From assembly GCA_030669585.1 (NCBI GenBank), contig DAOVDI010000007.1, positions 1 through 47,866 of the forward strand: 47,866 nt of DNA. The letters are read 5' to 3'. Below are positions 6,983 to 16,800 of this stretch, one piece after another. Each line of letters opens with the position of its first letter. Position 1 is the stretch's first letter. Both the position numbers and the translations under genes were made by a program. This DNA comes from Acidobacteriota bacterium (lineage in GTDB: Bacteria > Acidobacteriota > Aminicenantia > Aminicenantales > Aminicenantaceae). The notes under the pieces are model-generated. The model had not been told where the DNA came from. It ran no database searches and worked only from the letters and a program-made list of their open reading frames with translations.

Positions 6983-8023
6983 ATGCTGCCGACTATAGCC
7001 TGGAAAAACGATAAAGTTTTAATGATCGATCAACGAAAACTCCCGGGAGAAGAGGTGTTTGTTGAGTGTTCCTCCTATATCTGTGTGGCTGAGGCGATCG
7101 AAAAAATGGTGATCAGGGGAGCTCCTGCCATAGGTGTTGCCGCTGCTTTTGGTGTGGCTCTGGGGGTTTTTGGGCTGAAAAAAGACCAAGGGTTGGAACA
7201 GGAGTTTGACAGGATCTATCAGAGATTGGAGAAGACCCGGCCCACTGCGGTCAACCTGTTCTGGGCGCTCGAAAGGATGAAAAAAGTCTTTTTAGCAAAC
7301 AGTGCAGAAGGACTATCCCGCCTGAAACAGAGATTGTTGGATGAAGCAAAAAACATCGAAAGAGAGGATGTTGAAGCCAACAAAATGATCGGATACTGGG
7401 GAAAAGACCTTTTTCAGGACGGCGAGACCGTGCTAACCCACTGTAATGCCGGAGCGCTGGCCACTGCGGGTTACGGAACAGCGCTGGGTGTTATTAGGGC
7501 AGTTTTTGAATCCGGAAAAAAGATCACTGTTTATGCTGATGAGACCCGCCCCTTTCTTCAGGGGGCTAGATTGACCTGCTGGGAACTTGTCAGAGAAAAT
7601 ATTCCAGTGGTACTAATAACGGACAATATGTCCGGCTATCTCATGAAAAAAGGCGAAATATCCGCAGTCATTACCGGCGCGGACAGAATTACCCGGAACG
7701 GAGATGCGGCGAACAAGATCGGCACCTATTCCGTTGCTGTGCTGGCCAGGGAACACGGGATACCTTTTTATATTGCTGCTCCAATGAGTACGGTCGATTT
7801 TGAGCTTCAAGACGGAGACCAGATCCCGATCGAGGAGCGAAGCCCGGATGAAGTAAGGAAGATAAGCGGTTTGTGTCTGACTATCGAAAATGTCGAGGTC
7901 AGGAACCCTGCTTTTGATGTTACTCCGGCAGAATACATTTCCGCTATTATCACGGAGAAAGGAGTGGCCCGCCCGCCCTTTAAGAGCAGCCTGGCTGAAC
8001 TCAGGATGGATCTTCAAGATTGA
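6983..8023 (+). CDS. mtnA: S-methyl-5-thioribose-1-phosphate isomerase
   Basis: A 346-residue member of the MtnA/eIF2B-like family, which converts methylthioribose-1-phosphate to methylthioribulose-1-phosphate in methionine salvage. Visible signatures are I-R-G-A-P-A-I-G (residues 45-51), L-T-H-C-N-A-G-A-L-A-T with the catalytic Cys154, D-E-T-R-P-x-x-Q-G-A-R-L-T, and T-G-A-D-R-I-x-x-N-G-D with the catalytic Asp234. The C154/D234 spacing equals that of characterised enzymes. Length is normal. No other salvage gene is adjacent; the gene is packed between the TPR protein and tsaD. Confidence 0.95.
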   Translation: MLPTIAWKNDKVLMIDQRKLPGEEVFVECSSYICVAEAIEKMVIRGAPAIGVAAAFGVALGVFGLKKDQGLEQEFDRIYQRLEKTRPTAVNLFWALERMKKVFLANSAEGLSRLKQRLLDEAKNIEREDVEANKMIGYWGKDLFQDGETVLTHCNAGALATAGYGTALGVIRAVFESGKKITVYADETRPFLQGARLTCWELVRENIPVVLITDNMSGYLMKKGEISAVITGADRITRNGDAANKIGTYSVAVLAREHGIPFYIAAPMSTVDFELQDGDQIPIEERSPDEVRKISGLCLTIENVEVRNPAFDVTPAEYISAIITEKGVARPPFKSSLAELRMDLQD

Positions 8024-8026
8024 AAA

Positions 8027-9070
8027 ATGAATACTAGGAGGGAAAAAAGGCCAGAAAAGAGTCCATACATCCTGGCAATTGAAAGCTCATGCGATGAGAC
8101 GTCGGCCGCGGTTCTGGCTGCGGGGTATGAGGTTCTGAGCAATATTGTACTGTCCCAGGACGAAATTCATGCTCCCTACGGAGGAGTTGTGCCTGAACTG
8201 GCCTCGCGCAGGCATATACAATCCATTGGTTATGTGGTCAGTGAAAGTCTCGAACGAGCAGGCTTCCGGCTTTCCGACATGGATTATTTTGCTGTGACGC
8301 AAGGACCGGGCCTGATCGGGTCCCTTCTTGTCGGCCTGTCTTTTGCCAAGGGACTGGCATATTATTTTGATAAACCGCTTATCCCTGCAGACCATCTTGA
8401 GGCTCACATCCACTCAGCGTTTATTGAAAATTCCGAGATTCCCTTTCCCGCCCTGGCGCTTCTTGTTTCAGGGGGGCATACCTCTATTTATCTTGTAAAA
8501 GAAAAGTTGGATGCCGGGCTGATTGCCCGAACACGGGATGATGCGGCCGGTGAGGCTCTGGATAAGATCGCTAAATTCCTTGATCTGGGGTATCCCGGCG
8601 GTCCTGTGATCGATGAAATGGCAAAAAGCGGAGACCGCAAAAGATTTCGATTTACTCTGCCTCGTATGTCGGACAATAGCCTTGATTTCAGTTTCAGCGG
8701 CCTGAAGACTGCGGCTATAAAGCACATCAGGGATCAAAAGATCAGCAAAAGTTGTACAGAGATCTATGATTTTCTAGCCAGTTTTCAGGATGCCGTCGTC
8801 CGCGCGCTGCTGATGAACCTGAAAAAGGGCATCGATCTGCTTCATCCGCGTGCGTTGATACTTGCCGGAGGAGTGGCGAGAAACCAGGCTTTGAGGCTGG
8901 GTTTTACTGAACTGGCAAAGAAACAAGGGTTGGACGGTTTCATCCCTTCCCCTGAATTCTGCACAGACAATGCTGCCATGGTCGCTGCTCTTGCTCTTGA
9001 GAAAATAAAAAGAGGAGACATTCCGTCTTCTTTTCTTGATCTGAACGCCTATGCCAGAATGATAAAATGA
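8027..9070 (+). CDS. tsaD: tRNA N6-adenosine threonylcarbamoyltransferase TsaD
   Basis: A 347-residue ASKHA-fold enzyme that completes t6A37 on ANN-decoding tRNAs with TsaB and TsaE (not in this window). Signatures are I-E-S-S-C-D-E-T-S (residues 18-26), V-P-E-L-A-S-R-x-H, the metal-binding H123-L-E-A-H127, L-V-S-G-G-H-T, D-D-A-A-G-E-A-x-D-K, F-S-G-L-K-T-A and the C-terminal C-T-D-N-A-A-M. Family-typical length with a slightly long N-terminus (~12 residues before the first strand). It starts 3 nt after mtnA and ends the run. Confidence 0.97.
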   Translation: MNTRREKRPEKSPYILAIESSCDETSAAVLAAGYEVLSNIVLSQDEIHAPYGGVVPELASRRHIQSIGYVVSESLERAGFRLSDMDYFAVTQGPGLIGSLLVGLSFAKGLAYYFDKPLIPADHLEAHIHSAFIENSEIPFPALALLVSGGHTSIYLVKEKLDAGLIARTRDDAAGEALDKIAKFLDLGYPGGPVIDEMAKSGDRKRFRFTLPRMSDNSLDFSFSGLKTAAIKHIRDQKISKSCTEIYDFLASFQDAVVRALLMNLKKGIDLLHPRALILAGGVARNQALRLGFTELAKKQGLDGFIPSPEFCTDNAAMVAALALEKIKRGDIPSSFLDLNAYARMIK

Positions 9071-9081
9071 AAATCGCCTTT

Positions 9082-9109
9082 TTGATGTGAAGTCAATTTA
9101 AGGTATAAT
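9082..9109 (+). promoter_or_regulatory. Promoter of the radical SAM gene
   Basis: TTGATG (9082-9087), a 16-nt spacer and a perfect TATAAT (9104-9109). The ATG at 9120 is only 10 nt past the -10 box and no ribosome site is present, so the transcript should have a leader of a few bases at most. Confidence 0.65.
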
Positions 9110-9119
9110 AAGATTTGGG

Positions 9120-10151
9120 ATGAGCAAAATAAACAGAAGGGATTTTTTGGATTTCTCCATGAAATGGACTGGTATGTTCGTGATCGGGTCTCCGGCTGGT
9201 TCTCTTCCAAACGTCAGAAACCAAAAAAAGGAAAAAAAGAAAGAATTATATCCTTCCTATTTGAAACTGCATAAAGAAGGGAAACTCAAAGAACGGATCA
9301 AAGAACTTAAGGCATATTACGAAAGCTGTACCCTGTGTCCCAGGGATTGTCGTGTGAACAGGACAAAGGGAGAACTGGGCAAATGCCGGGCCAGCGACAA
9401 AGTGAAAATTTCCAGTGCCTTTCCTCATTTTGGTGAAGAGGCACCATTGGTCGGGACACATGGATCAGGAACAATATTTTTCTCGAACTGCGGTCTTCGG
9501 TGTATTTACTGCCAAAATTATGAGATCAGCTTCGAAGGGAGTGGAGAGGAGGTTTCTAATAGACGATTGGCCAGGGCCATGATTAAAATGCAGGAATTCA
9601 GATGCCATAATGTCAACCTGGTCACACCGACTCACTATCTTCCCAACATTGTCGACGCCTTGAATATGGCCATCCCTATGGGTCTGAAGATCCCCCTTGT
9701 CTATAACACCGGCGGTTATGAAAAACCTGAGGTTTTAAAGCTGCTTGATGGGATTGTTGACATCTATCTGCCGGATTTTAAATATATGAACCCTGAACAT
9801 TCGGCCGAATATTCCTCAGAGGCCTACAATTATCCTTATTATGCAAGGCTGGCCTTCAAAGAGATGTTCAGGCAGGTGGGCGACTTGAAGACAGCAGAAA
9901 GAGGAATTGCCCGTCGCGGCCTGATAATCAGGCATCTAGTGCTGCCGAACAGGGTTTCAGATACAAAGCAAGTGCTTGAGTTTATTGCCGAAGAAATATC
10001 GAAATCCAGCTACATAAATGTTATGCGGCAGTATCGTCCCGAATACAAAGCCAAGGATTATCCTAAAATATCCCGGCGGCTGAAGCGTAATGAGTATAAT
10101 GAAGCACTTAAATGGGCAAAGGAATTAGGCCTGAACCGTTTAGCCCGTTAG
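9120..10151 (+). CDS. PflX-like radical SAM protein with twin-arginine signal
   Basis: 343 residues. The N-terminus reads N-R-R-D-F-L followed by a hydrophobic segment ([16 protein letters not shown]), a Tat-type signal. Then come a cysteine cluster (C70, C73, C77, C89) and the radical SAM motif C124-G-L-R-C128-I-Y-C131-Q-N, a TIM-barrel core with N-T-G-G-Y-E, and R-H-L-V-L-P. The body matches the PflX family (related to pyruvate-formate-lyase activators), whose substrate is unknown. Most radical SAM enzymes work in the cytoplasm, so a Tat signal is odd; the RR segment could instead be a membrane anchor. The gene is monocistronic, and its 3' end overlaps the convergent argF by 12 bp. Confidence 0.82.
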   Translation: MSKINRRDFLDFSMKWTGMFVIGSPAGSLPNVRNQKKEKKKELYPSYLKLHKEGKLKERIKELKAYYESCTLCPRDCRVNRTKGELGKCRASDKVKISSAFPHFGEEAPLVGTHGSGTIFFSNCGLRCIYCQNYEISFEGSGEEVSNRRLARAMIKMQEFRCHNVNLVTPTHYLPNIVDALNMAIPMGLKIPLVYNTGGYEKPEVLKLLDGIVDIYLPDFKYMNPEHSAEYSSEAYNYPYYARLAFKEMFRQVGDLKTAERGIARRGLIIRHLVLPNRVSDTKQVLEFIAEEISKSSYINVMRQYRPEYKAKDYPKISRRLKRNEYNEALKWAKELGLNRLAR

Positions 10152-11141
10152 GGTGGCGACCATTACTGCCTTGATTGTATGAACCCTGTTCTCGGATTCG
10201 TCAAAGACGATGGATGCCTCGGACTCGAAAACCTCTTCTGTTACCTCGATGCCGTCCAGTCCGAACTTCTGAAACATCTCCTCTCCGACTTTAGTTTCCC
10301 TGTTATGAAAAGCGGGAAGGCAGTGCATAAATTTGGTTTCTGGATTGCCCGTGGATTCCATCATAGCCCTGTTTATCTGATAGGGTTTTAAAAGGTTGAT
10401 GCGTTCCTCCCAGACCGAAGCCTCCTCCCCCATGGATACCCAGACATCGGTGTAAAGAAAATCGCAGTCCTTAACTCCTTTCCTCACATCATCCGTGATC
10501 TGGAGGGTTGCTCCTGTCTGCCGGGCGATCTCTTCCGCCTGCGTTACGATATCCCTGTCAGGTTGATAGGAAGTTGGGGCTACAAGACGAACATCCATAC
10601 CCATCTTGGCGGCGCCCAAAAGAAGAGAATTTCCCATATTGAATCTGGCATCCCCCAGATAAGCGAATTTTATTTCGTGAAGAGATTTGCCGGAGTGCTC
10701 CATCATGGTCAGGAAATCCGCCAGGACCTGGGTGGGGTGGAATTCATTAGTCAGCCCGTTCCACACAGGGACGCCGGCGTATTTGGCAAGTTCTTCCACT
10801 ATGTCCTGACCGAAGCCGCGGTACTCAATTCCGTCATACATCCGGCCCAGGACACGGGCCGTATCCTTCATGGATTCCTTGTGCCCGATCTGCGTGCCGG
10901 AGGGACCGAGATAGGTCACTCTGGCGCCCTGGTCAAAAGCTGCAACTTCGAAAGCACAGCGGGTCCGTGTGGACGTTTTTTCAAAGATAAGAGCGATGTT
11001 TTTGCCGGTCAAACGCGGCTCTTCTGTTCCTGCGTATTTGGCTTTTTTAAGGTCTTTGGACAGTTCCAGCAAATAGCCGATCTCGCCGGGTGTAAAGTCC
11101 AGAAGTTTCAGGAAATGTTTGTTTTTTAGATTGTATGTCAT
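10140..11141 (-). CDS. argF: Ornithine carbamoyltransferase
   Basis: 333 residues with the carbamoyl-phosphate loop S57-T-R-T-R, the H-P-T-Q signature, F-E-V-A-A-F-D-Q-G, the ornithine-loop D-V-W-V-S-M-G and catalytic M-H-C-L-P-A-F-H. The enzyme makes citrulline from ornithine and carbamoyl phosphate. Sequence and length resemble E. coli-type ArgI/ArcB enzymes, so an anabolic or catabolic role cannot be fixed from sequence. No other arginine gene is present. Its ATG overlaps the TGA of the preceding GT-C gene (ATGA), with AAGGTG as ribosome site, so it appears translationally coupled to a glycosyltransferase, an odd partner. Confidence 0.95.
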   Translation of the reverse strand: MTYNLKNKHFLKLLDFTPGEIGYLLELSKDLKKAKYAGTEEPRLTGKNIALIFEKTSTRTRCAFEVAAFDQGARVTYLGPSGTQIGHKESMKDTARVLGRMYDGIEYRGFGQDIVEELAKYAGVPVWNGLTNEFHPTQVLADFLTMMEHSGKSLHEIKFAYLGDARFNMGNSLLLGAAKMGMDVRLVAPTSYQPDRDIVTQAEEIARQTGATLQITDDVRKGVKDCDFLYTDVWVSMGEEASVWEERINLLKPYQINRAMMESTGNPETKFMHCLPAFHNRETKVGEEMFQKFGLDGIEVTEEVFESEASIVFDESENRVHTIKAVMVATLTG

Positions 11142-13522
11142 CTTAACACCTTTCTTATGATTAAATGAGAGGGTATGACCTGGAAAAAAAAAGGATTGCG
11201 GACCATAAGCTCGGATGAGAGGTGCTTCAGGTTCAGGTCGATCTCATACAGGTGAAGCCACTTATAATGGAACGAAGTGGGAAGATACAGATCCAATTCC
11301 TTTTTTTCGTAGGATATTTTTCCCTCAAATTGCGGCAGGTCAAAAATGGAGAACTTCACTTGATATTCCCCTTTTTCTGATCCGAATTTTATCTTTATAT
11401 CCTTCAGCTTTTTTCGGGAGCTGAAGAAGATCTTGTAATCTCCTTCCCTGTGAAGGAAGAGTTCTGCTGCCCTGTGGGCGATAACTCCTTTCCCCATGGG
11501 GGCCATATAATATCCAAGGGATGTTTGCTCGGAGTACTTGAATACGCGGGTTGGGTAAAGAGCGGCTCTGGGAAAAACGACCCACAGAAAGATAAACAGG
11601 AAAAGAAAACCATAGGATACCAGCATCCGGAAGACGGGTTTGGAAGAAGACTCTTTTTTCCGAAACGTATAGATGGATACAAAAAAAACGATCGCCAGGA
11701 TCCATGTATAGTTGGGCAAGTAATGGAGATTGTTGATCTTAATGAAAGAAGGCAGAAAGCCGGGCAGAAATACAAACATGTTGCTGAGGGATACGAACAT
11801 GTCGCCCGGCCGGGATGTGAATTCATGTGTGGTCGGCTGGTAGAGAAAGGAGGGGTGGAGCAGGAGCAGGAAAGCTAAGATCAGACTGGCAGCGCCCAGT
11901 ATCCAGAAAATGTTGGTGAATATTCTTTTTTTATTGTAAACGAGAAAATAGCCCACAAAAAGAATGGCTACCCAGGAGATGGGAGTCAAGATTCTGGCCT
12001 GCGGGCAGTGGCCCTGCCGGTGTGAGAAAAAGGCATAATTAAATATAAAAGGAGCTGCAATAAAGAGAAGGATCAGGAGATCCCTTTTTGACCTCCGGAA
12101 AACCTCGATCATGCCAAGGAATCCAAACAGATAAAGAGGGGAATAAAGAAGAAGTCCATCCCTCTGATCAAGGAAATAATCGAAAAAAGTGTCGATGCGG
12201 AGCATTATAGGGATCTTAACTATCATCTTTTTGAAAGCCTGCACTTTCTCAGGGGTCATGACCCCTTCATAGATTGAGATTGGGGAGAAAGCTCCATACA
12301 GTTCGTAGAGATAAAGATAAAACAGACCCAGAGAAAGAAGCGGGGGAGCAAGAAAGTAGAGTATCTTCCAGCGGGCTCTGTGTTCCTTCAGGAGGAAGTA
12401 GAGGGAAACCAGAAGCAGAGGGAAAAAGATCATGTTGTACTTCAAACCGAACCACAGAAAAAGAGAAAGCACAAAACCCAGGAAAACCAGGTTCAGGCTG
12501 GATAAAGGCTTTTTTGACCGGACCTTCCGAAAAACATAGATGGAGAACAGGGCGATGGGGATCTCGGGGTAAAGATGCGTTGCATAAAAAAGAACGGGAA
12601 CGGAAAAGGAATACAGGAACCAGATGGCAAGAGAAAGATTTTCTTTTCTCCAGTGTTCGAGGGCAAAAAGATAGATCTGGAGGCCGAGCAGCACGGCCCA
12701 TATGGCAAGACTTCCTTTTAGTATGAATGTCCGTGTTTTCCCTGAAAAATGCTGGCTTAGCCAGTAATGAGGAAGCATGAGAAAAGAAACCCCGGACAGA
12801 TTGATGGGGTAAAGATGTTTATCTCCTTTCCGCCCGTCCCGCGCATAGATACCAAGCTCCAGATTTGGATTTTTGTCTTTTTCATAAAAATGAAAATAGT
12901 CTTTCCGTGCGTAATTATTCCAGACATTGATATCCTGATCTTGATGGAGGCTGTGAGCGGTCAGAAGATAGTATGGTTCATCTCCGGAGAATGTGACCCC
13001 TTTGGAAATGAGGACAAAAGTACAGAGATTGTAAACGGCAAATGCGAAAACAAACAGAAATACAAGTTTTTTTTTCAGCGGCAGTGCGGAAAATCGTTTC
13101 AGCTTTTTTTCAGCAAATTGCCGGATCTGGATACGGATAGCACATTGTTGATAGACTTGAAAAAGAACAAAAAGATTGACAAGAAGGAACAGAACATCCA
13201 AGCGCTGCCTCAGATCCCCCCGGTCGATGTAAAAAGTTAAAAGAAGAGGAGAAAAAAGAAGGAGCAGGTATGGAACGTAAGGCAGAAAGTGATTAGGGAC
13301 ACGTGCCGAATTCTCTGAAATTCGGTACGTGTCCCCACGTTTTTTCCAGAGGAAAAATAGGAGGATAAATGCCGGAAAAACAAAGGCGGCCAGAAGAAGG
13401 GGTTGGAGTCTGTAATTATGTGCAACGATCGTGAAGGAAGACAACTGGACCCGAAGGTCAAAAAAAATGAACAGTCCGGCGGGCAGAAGCAGGAAAAATA
13501 CAACGGGAATAATTTTTTTCAC
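11138..13522 (-). CDS. GT-C-type polytopic glycosyltransferase (paralogue 1)
   Basis: I place the start at GTG 13522 (794 aa). The longer frame to 13633 adds residues read from a MITE terminus. The protein has roughly a dozen or more hydrophobic helices, an extracytoplasmic S-G-D-E-P-Y-Y motif (D181-E182) typical of the GT-C acidic catalytic loop, and a soluble C-terminal beta-like domain. It is a clear paralogue of the 17209-19575 product (S-G-D-E-P-H-Y, D-I-N-x-x-N-N-Y, [14 protein letters not shown]). Relatives transfer sugars from polyprenyl carriers; the substrate is unknown. Its coding sequence contains a REP-like palindrome (13296-13335). A promoter abuts the GTG, and argF is coupled downstream. 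Confidence 0.75.
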   Translation of the reverse strand: MKKIIPVVFFLLLPAGLFIFFDLRVQLSSFTIVAHNYRLQPLLLAAFVFPAFILLFFLWKKRGDTYRISENSARVPNHFLPYVPYLLLLFSPLLLTFYIDRGDLRQRLDVLFLLVNLFVLFQVYQQCAIRIQIRQFAEKKLKRFSALPLKKKLVFLFVFAFAVYNLCTFVLISKGVTFSGDEPYYLLTAHSLHQDQDINVWNNYARKDYFHFYEKDKNPNLELGIYARDGRKGDKHLYPINLSGVSFLMLPHYWLSQHFSGKTRTFILKGSLAIWAVLLGLQIYLFALEHWRKENLSLAIWFLYSFSVPVLFYATHLYPEIPIALFSIYVFRKVRSKKPLSSLNLVFLGFVLSLFLWFGLKYNMIFFPLLLVSLYFLLKEHRARWKILYFLAPPLLSLGLFYLYLYELYGAFSPISIYEGVMTPEKVQAFKKMIVKIPIMLRIDTFFDYFLDQRDGLLLYSPLYLFGFLGMIEVFRRSKRDLLILLFIAAPFIFNYAFFSHRQGHCPQARILTPISWVAILFVGYFLVYNKKRIFTNIFWILGAASLILAFLLLLHPSFLYQPTTHEFTSRPGDMFVSLSNMFVFLPGFLPSFIKINNLHYLPNYTWILAIVFFVSIYTFRKKESSSKPVFRMLVSYGFLFLFIFLWVVFPRAALYPTRVFKYSEQTSLGYYMAPMGKGVIAHRAAELFLHREGDYKIFFSSRKKLKDIKIKFGSEKGEYQVKFSIFDLPQFEGKISYEKKELDLYLPTSFHYKWLHLYEIDLNLKHLSSELMVRNPFFFQVIPSHLIIRKVLR
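13296..13335. repeat. REP-like palindrome inside a coding sequence
   Basis: The left arm at 13296-13312 (GGGACACGTGCCGAATT) and the right arm at 13319-13335 (AATTCGGTACGTGTCCC) pair over 17 bp with one mismatch, around a 6-nt loop. It resembles the GGGACACGTACC-type extragenic palindromes mobilised by REP-associated tyrosine transposases. It lies within the GT-C gene and is read through in frame (residues ~62-75). Confidence 0.8.
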
Positions 13523-13529
13523 TGTTTGA

Positions 13530-13558
13530 GGAATATTAAATTTGCGCCTGCTTGTCAA
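13530..13558 (-). promoter_or_regulatory. Promoter of GT-C paralogue 1
   Basis: On the minus strand, TTGACA (13558-13553), a 17-nt spacer and TATTCC (13535-13530) lie 7 nt before GTG 13522. No Shine-Dalgarno sequence is present. This supports the GTG start and suggests a leaderless transcript. Confidence 0.5.
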
Positions 13559-13602
13559 GGGATCATTCTTGTTTCTTCTATGATATATTGTTAACGTAAC
13601 AG

Positions 13603-13787
13603 CTAGTGTCGTGTCATCTATATGATGTCGCAAAGATGACCGTCATTCCCGCGGAAGCGGGAAACCAGCATAAGATATGAAAATAAAGAAAATAGACAGG
13701 ATTCCCACTCCCCGTTCGGAGTCGGGGACAAGCTTCGTGGGAATGACGAGTGCCTGATACGATACTTCACGCATGACACGACACTAG
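13603..13787. mobile_element. MITE-like element, 185 bp, TA-flanked terminal inverted repeats
   Basis: The ends are perfect 15-bp inverted repeats: CTAGTGTCGTGTCAT (13603-13617) and ATGACACGACACTAG (13773-13787). Each has TA just inside the terminal C/G, which fits the TA target duplication of Tc1/mariner-IS630-type elements. Inside sits a nested pair: the CGTCATTCCCGC... repeat (13641-13668, itself a hairpin GTCATTCCCGC/GCGGGAA) and its inverse GTGGGAATGACG (13737-13748), plus a small hairpin CCCC-GTTCGGAGTC-GGGG. No ORF is present, so it is non-autonomous. Confidence 0.8.
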
Positions 13788-13794
13788 GTATAAA
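13766..13794 (+). promoter_or_regulatory. Possible promoter formed at the MITE right end
   Basis: TTCACG (13766-13771) inside the MITE, a 17-nt spacer and TATAAA (13789-13794) just outside it face the DUF5107 gene. The -35 is a weak match. Confidence 0.35.
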
Positions 13795-13808
13795 TATGGA
13801 GGATTAGC

Positions 13809-16800
13809 ATGGTACGCAGTAAAAGCCTTATGGTAGTGATAGTGTTGTTGATCGCAGTGGCTGCCGCGGGTTGCTCGGCGGCCAGTAGATTTACGAAATC
13901 GCCGGTAACGATCTGCGAAAAGGAACTGGTAATTCCGACTTACAAGATCGGCAAGCCGGACCCGAATCCCAGGTTCTATGAGGGAAGGGCATACCAGGGG
14001 GCGCAGGGGCGCGTTTACCCGTATCCCATGATGGACAGGCTGACCGATAAGTGCGAGGACAAGGCCTATAATGCGGTCTACCTTGAAAACGAATATGTAA
14101 AGATATGCGTGCTTCCAGAGATAGGCGGCCGGGTCTTCGAGGCCGTGGACAAGACGAACGGCTTTGACTTCCTGTACCGGCAGCATGTAATAAAGCCCGC
14201 GCTCATCGGGATGCTCGGGGCCTGGATTTCCGGGGGCATCGAGTGGAACTTCCCCCACCACCACCGCGCCTCGGTCTTTCTGCCAATGGACTACGTGCTT
14301 AAGGACAATCCCGACGGCAGTAAAACCATCTGGATGAGTGAAATCGAGATGCGTCACAGGATGAAATTGGTAATCGGCATAACGCTCCGGCCGGGGAAGT
14401 CGTATTTCGAAGCCGAGATCAAACTGTACAACCGTTCGCCGTTTGTGCACAGCTTCCTGTACTGGGCCAATGTCTCCGTGTACGCGGACGAAAACTACCA
14501 AGTGATTTTTCCTCCAAGCACCCAGTTCGCCGTGTATCACGGGAAAAACGAGTTTGTGCGCTGGCCGGTCTCACACGAGATATACAGGGGCGTGGATTAT
14601 ACGAAAGGTGTGGATATAAGCTGGTGGAAGAACCACCCGTCACCTATGTCGTTTTTCGCATGGAACTACAAAGATGACTTCCTCGCGGGCTACGACCATA
14701 AAAAGGGCGCGGGTACTGCCTACGTCGCAAACCACCATGTGACACCCGGTAAAAAGTTCTGGCAATGGGGCCCGGGTCCGCGCGGGCAGATATGGGACAA
14801 GATTCTGACCGACAAGGACGGCCCTTACGTGGAACTCATGGTCGGTGCATATTCCGACAACCAGCCCGATTACAGCTGGCTGCAGCCCTATGAGGGCAAG
14901 AGCGTCAGGCAGTACTGGTATCCCATTCGCGATATCGGGGGTGTGAAAAACGCCAACCTCGCAGCGGCCGTGAATATGGAGATTACGGATAAAAACACAG
15001 TAAAGATTGGGTTCAATACAACGGAGGAATATAAAAATGCTAAAGTGCTGTTGGGAGCCCGCGGCAAGGTGGTTTTTAAAGAAAATATCGACATAGGCCC
15101 TGGCAGGCCTTTTATCAAAGAGATTTCCCTGCCCGCTGGAATGAAAGAAACCGATTTGCGGGTTTCGCTGGTTTCTGCCTCAGGTGATGAGCTGGTGGCA
15201 TACCAGCCGGCAAAAAAGCTGGAAACGCCGATGCCCGAGGTAGTCAAGCGTCCGCCCGGCCCGAAGGAAATCAAGACGGTCGAGGAGCTTTACCTGACTG
15301 GCATGCGGCTGGAGCAGTTCTATAACCCATCGCTTTCCCCACTCCCGTATTATGAAGAAGCCCTGAAAAGAGACCCGGGTGACAGCCGGGTCAATGTGGC
15401 CGTCGGCATACAGTACCTGAAATGGTGCATGTTCGAAAAAGCGGAAGAGCATTTAAGGGTCGCGCTCAAGAGGGTAACCAAAGATTACACGAGCCCGAGG
15501 AACGGCAATGCGTATTATTACCTGGGCTGGGTTTTAAAGCTCCGGGGGGAGCTCGACGCGGCCTACGATTCCCTGTACAAGGCCTCGTGGAGCCACGCGT
15601 TCCACACGGCCGCGTACTTCCACCTCGCTGAAATAGACTGCATGCGGGGCGATTTCGAGACCGCGCTCAAGCACCTCGACCGCTCGCTCGTCACTAACGC
15701 CTGGCACACGAAGGCGATAAACCTGAAGGCTGCGGTGCTCAGGCGGCTGGGACGTCCGGAAAAAGCGGCGGAGATTGCAGAGAAAGTATCAATCGGCGAT
15801 CCGCTGAACCTTTGGTCTCTGCACGAGGCATATATGGCCGGAGCCGCAATGGGATTGGAGGAAGAACAAATCGCCGGGTTGAGGGCGGACCTGGAGCCGA
15901 AGTGTTATGTTCAGATTCCGGATTGGTATGGGGCCCAGGCCTACCTTGAGATTGCGGTTGACTACGCCAATGCCGGCTTGTGGGACGAAGCGATCGAGAT
16001 GCTCAATCTGATCGCATTTTTCGGGGAAAAGAGGGCGACCACCTACCCCATGGTCTTCTACTTCCTCGGATATTTCTGGGAAAAAAAGGGGGATATAAAA
16101 AAGGCATCCGAGTACTACCGGATCGGCGGGAAAATGCCGGCCGATTACTGTTTCCCCTTCCGCGCGGAATCGATACACGTGCTCCAGGCCGCTTTTTCCA
16201 ACCAGAAGGACGGACGCGCGCACTATTACCTGGGAAACCTGTTCTACGACCGCCAGCCGGAGAGGGCGATAAAGGAATGGGAAAAAGCCAGGGACCTGGA
16301 CCCCGGGATTGTGACCCTCCACCGCAACCTCGCAAGAGGATATTTCCAGATCGAGCACGACGTTGCCAGGGCAATTGCGAGCATGGAGAAGTCTATCAAG
16401 TACGACAAAGACCCGGGGCTCTTTTATGAGCTTGATGTCCTTTACGAGGCCGGCGGCGTATCGATGCAGAAAAGGCTGGACCTCCTTACAAAGAACCATA
16501 AGTACATCTGCGATCATAACGACGCATTTTCAAGGGAGATCGTCCTGCTGACCCGGCTGGGGCATTACGACAAGGCCATTGAACTGATGATGCCGCCCAG
16601 CCATTTCCGCAGATGGGAAGGGCTTGGCAATATTCACACCACGTACTTGAATGCCCACCTGCTCAGGGCCCGGAAGCATTTGAAGGCAGGGCGATACAGC
16701 GAAGCCGTCGAGGATTACGAAGCGGCCCTCGAGTATCCTGAAAACCTGGAAGTGGCCAGGCCGCACCAAGGCGGGCGGGACTGCGAGGTATACTTCCTGT

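Noticed and set aside
13523-13633. Longer N-terminus of GT-C paralogue 1
   Set aside because: The extra residues are read from a MITE terminal repeat and promoter; GTG 13522 gives a length matching the paralogue.
13767-14540. 257-codon frame opposite the DUF5107 gene
   Set aside because: It is a product of high-GC codons in the real gene on the other strand and begins in the MITE.
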